A stretch of 30,111 nt of DNA. Origin: Bipolaris cookei (lineage: Eukaryota; Ascomycota; Dothideomycetes; Pleosporales; Pleosporaceae). A program made the translations under genes and the position numbers. Location: the NCBI GenBank assembly GCA_002286855.1, contig NRSV01000148.1:1-30111 (forward strand), read 5' to 3'. This document shows positions 28,758 through 30,111 of this stretch, piece by piece. Position 1 is the stretch's first letter. Each line of letters opens with the position of its first letter. Below the pieces are notes generated by a model. The model saw only the letters and a list, made by a program, of their open reading frames with translations. It had not been told where the DNA came from and searched no databases.

Positions 28758-28965
28758 ATGGAAGGGAATCAGCTTTGGGAACGGGATAGTTGTCTGGCAT
28801 CGATACCAGTCAATTCCTGCACCGTTACCTCGAGGAAGCTTACTATTCTTCTTATTCCACTTCTACTTCGGCTTTTGGCTAGGCTTAGTACGTAGATCCA
28901 GGCGCCGCATACTAGTCTCAAGCTCCTACTTCTCCCTCATAATAGGATCCAGACTTGCTATCAGT
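28758..28965 (-). pseudogene. Tc1-type transposase fragment
   Basis: The minus strand reads ELETSMRRLDLRTKPSQKPK, stop, KWNKKNSKLPRGNGAGIDWY and RCQTTIPFPKLIPF, the middle of a Tc1/mariner DDE_3 transposase as also seen (GVN-stop-WRYQTEV, LIKLIPFAK) in the element at 24.65-26.0 kb, but of another subfamily. It is cut at the hAT terminus. Confidence 0.7.
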
Positions 28966-29072
28966 CAGGTAACTCAGTCAGTCAGTTCTCGAGGTCGCTG
29001 GACGTCAGTCCAGTCAGTTCAGAGGCCTCCAGACTGACTGAACTGACTGACGTTGGACTGACGTTGGCTATT
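28959..29072. repeat. cluster of direct and inverted CAGTCAGTT motifs
   Basis: The core GTCAGTCAGTTC and its reverse complement GAACTGACTGAC recur at least five times, arranged around AGGCCT at about 29022 so that the two halves can pair. It lies upstream of the BED-finger hAT gene. Subterminal motif clusters of this kind often serve hAT transposases, so it may be one end of that element. Confidence 0.6.
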
Positions 29073-29319
29073 TCTGAAGCAGAATTTCGCAGTCGTGATA
29101 GCCACATCTAGTGCGGCTTCGAAGCCACGCTAGTCCTAGATATATAGACACTAATCAGTCCTATATGAGTTAGCAGGTGTAGCATCGAGCTAATCAGAAC
29201 TTGTGGAGGTGCGCTAGCCGCATCTAGCAAGCCTTTCGCGTCACGTCGTGTCTGCTATACATACGACACTATAACTACCATACTACTAACTATTGCTATA
29301 ACACTTTGTAGGTTACTTC
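29073..29319 (+). other. leader of the BED-finger hAT gene
   Basis: No gene. A small pair, AGCCACATCTAGTGCGGCTT and the related GCTAGCCGCATCTAGC, may be further terminal-region repeats. A CTATAACTACCATACTACTA leader precedes the ATG at 29320. Confidence 0.35.
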
Positions 29320-30006
29320 ATGTCTACTCCCTCTAATTCAGGCTTTCGCCGCCTTACAGAATACGACAAGCATAATTCTCCTCTACCATCGCTATCGAAC
29401 ACGCCAACCGTTGGCGATACTGCGAGCGAGGCACAGGCTGATGAGCCCATGGCAGTACAGGCGAATTTCCCCAACGACGGCGATGACGACAAAAATTACG
29501 ACGGGCTTGATTTTGGGCGTGTGCCGTACCTTGAGCGGCGCCAAGTTGAGCGCAATAGTCGCGGTGGGCCAAAAAGCTGGATTTACCGCCATGGCTGGGC
29601 CGTCTGGCACCGCAAGTACAAGAAGAACTACTGGCTTTGTCGGTACTGCCATCAACGACGGAAGCAGAAGGCTTGCTACGAGGCTGACAGCACTACAAAT
29701 GCCGGTCGACACCTCTCAAGCAACAAGCCTGGGCACTCACACGGACCCAACGGACCTATACAAATTGCTAGCCGGGAGGGCAATATTATAGGTGCGCTCG
29801 CAAAGTCCCAAGTACATATCATGAGGTCCAAAGGGATAGAAGTATCGAAAGAGGTGGCAAACGAGATGGCAGCAACAGCGATTGACATGGTCAGGCAACC
29901 CAAGTTGCCCGACCAGGCCCAGCCCAGCCCAAGTGCCCCATGGGCGCCCATTGGGCATTTGGGCACGGCCAAGCTTTTGACATTAGTATTACTAATCTAT
30001 GTATAA
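29320..30006 (+). pseudogene. hAT transposase N-terminal part with BED-type zinc finger
   Basis: 228 residues. An acidic N-terminus (NDGDDDKNYDGLDF, about 52-65) leads to a BED-like finger: WAVWHRKYKKNYWLCRYCH with Cys107 and Cys110, then histidines in NAGRHLSSNKPGHSHG (131, 139, 141). The following EVANEMAATAIDMVRQPKLP is typical of fungal hAT proteins. The frame then leaves the family at APWAPIGHLG and ends in a hydrophobic tail, so the catalytic and dimerisation domains are missing. An unseen intron or a deletion would explain this; GTGCCCCATGGGC/TTTGGGCAC near 29933 forms an imperfect inverted repeat at the break and may mark an insertion. The last 105 bp of the window hold nothing I can identify. 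Confidence 0.65.
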
Positions 30007-30111
30007 ATGGTTGGTCTTGCTACTAGTATAAAACGCTTGTTCTGAAGTGCAATATCAACTCACTTATATAATGAGGGATAAGATCTTCTACTATATTACT
30101 ACATTTCTACG

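Overview
This 30 kb window looks like the genome of a filamentous ascomycete (Pezizomycotina). The introns are 49-80 bp with GTNNGT-type donors, CTAAC/CTGAC-like branch sites and AG acceptors. Secreted GMC and GPI-type proteins are present. The transposon content (Tad1-like LINEs, Ty1/copia, Fot/pogo, Tan1-like Tc1 and hAT) carries many nonsense codons, several of the CpA-to-TpA type expected from repeat-induced point mutation (RIP). I cannot name the species. This is gene-poor, repeat-rich sequence: four host genes read as intact, one host gene is damaged, and most of the rest is layered transposon debris.

Layout. 1-1.9 kb: two opposed LINE fragments. 2.0-2.9 kb: a long hairpin and a 16-unit minisatellite whose ~40 bp monomers are each imperfect hairpins. 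2.9-4.9 kb: two inverted copies of a dispersed retroposon-like repeat on either side of an internally deleted pogo element. 5.06-8.1 kb: a divergent pair, a peroxisomal D-amino-acid oxidase (minus, five exons) and an HSL-type alpha/beta hydrolase (plus, four exons) with one in-frame stop just after HGGG; they share a promoter with three GATA sites. 8.8-10.6 kb: LINE remnant, an LTR in it, and a solo LTR inside that LTR. 11.1-12.1 kb: a secreted acetoacetate-decarboxylase-like protein (minus). 12.8-13.1 kb: a solo LTR. 14.0-15.9 kb: a secreted GMC oxidoreductase (plus). 16.1-19.4 kb: a promoter-like region without a gene, a decayed copia element with a solo LTR in its integrase, and a LINE RT fragment. 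19.5-21.6 kb: a nearly intact pogo-type transposon with 46-bp identical TIRs and one frameshift. 22.1-22.4 kb: another solo LTR. 23.8-24.5 kb: a small secreted, probably GPI-anchored protein with two copies of an eight-cysteine module. 24.65-30.1 kb: nested Tc1, second pogo copy, hAT deletion derivative, Tc1 fragment, and the N-terminal part of a BED-finger hAT transposase.

How the parts relate. The oxidase would deaminate D-amino acids in peroxisomes, and the GATA sites fit nitrogen control. The hydrolase shares its promoter but appears to be dying. The secreted decarboxylase-like protein and the GMC oxidase lie within 10 kb and could belong to an eroded metabolic cluster, but nothing in the sequence proves it. 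Four LTRs have exact 5-bp target duplications, so the insertion order can be read directly. In two cases removing the LTR joins an open reading frame.
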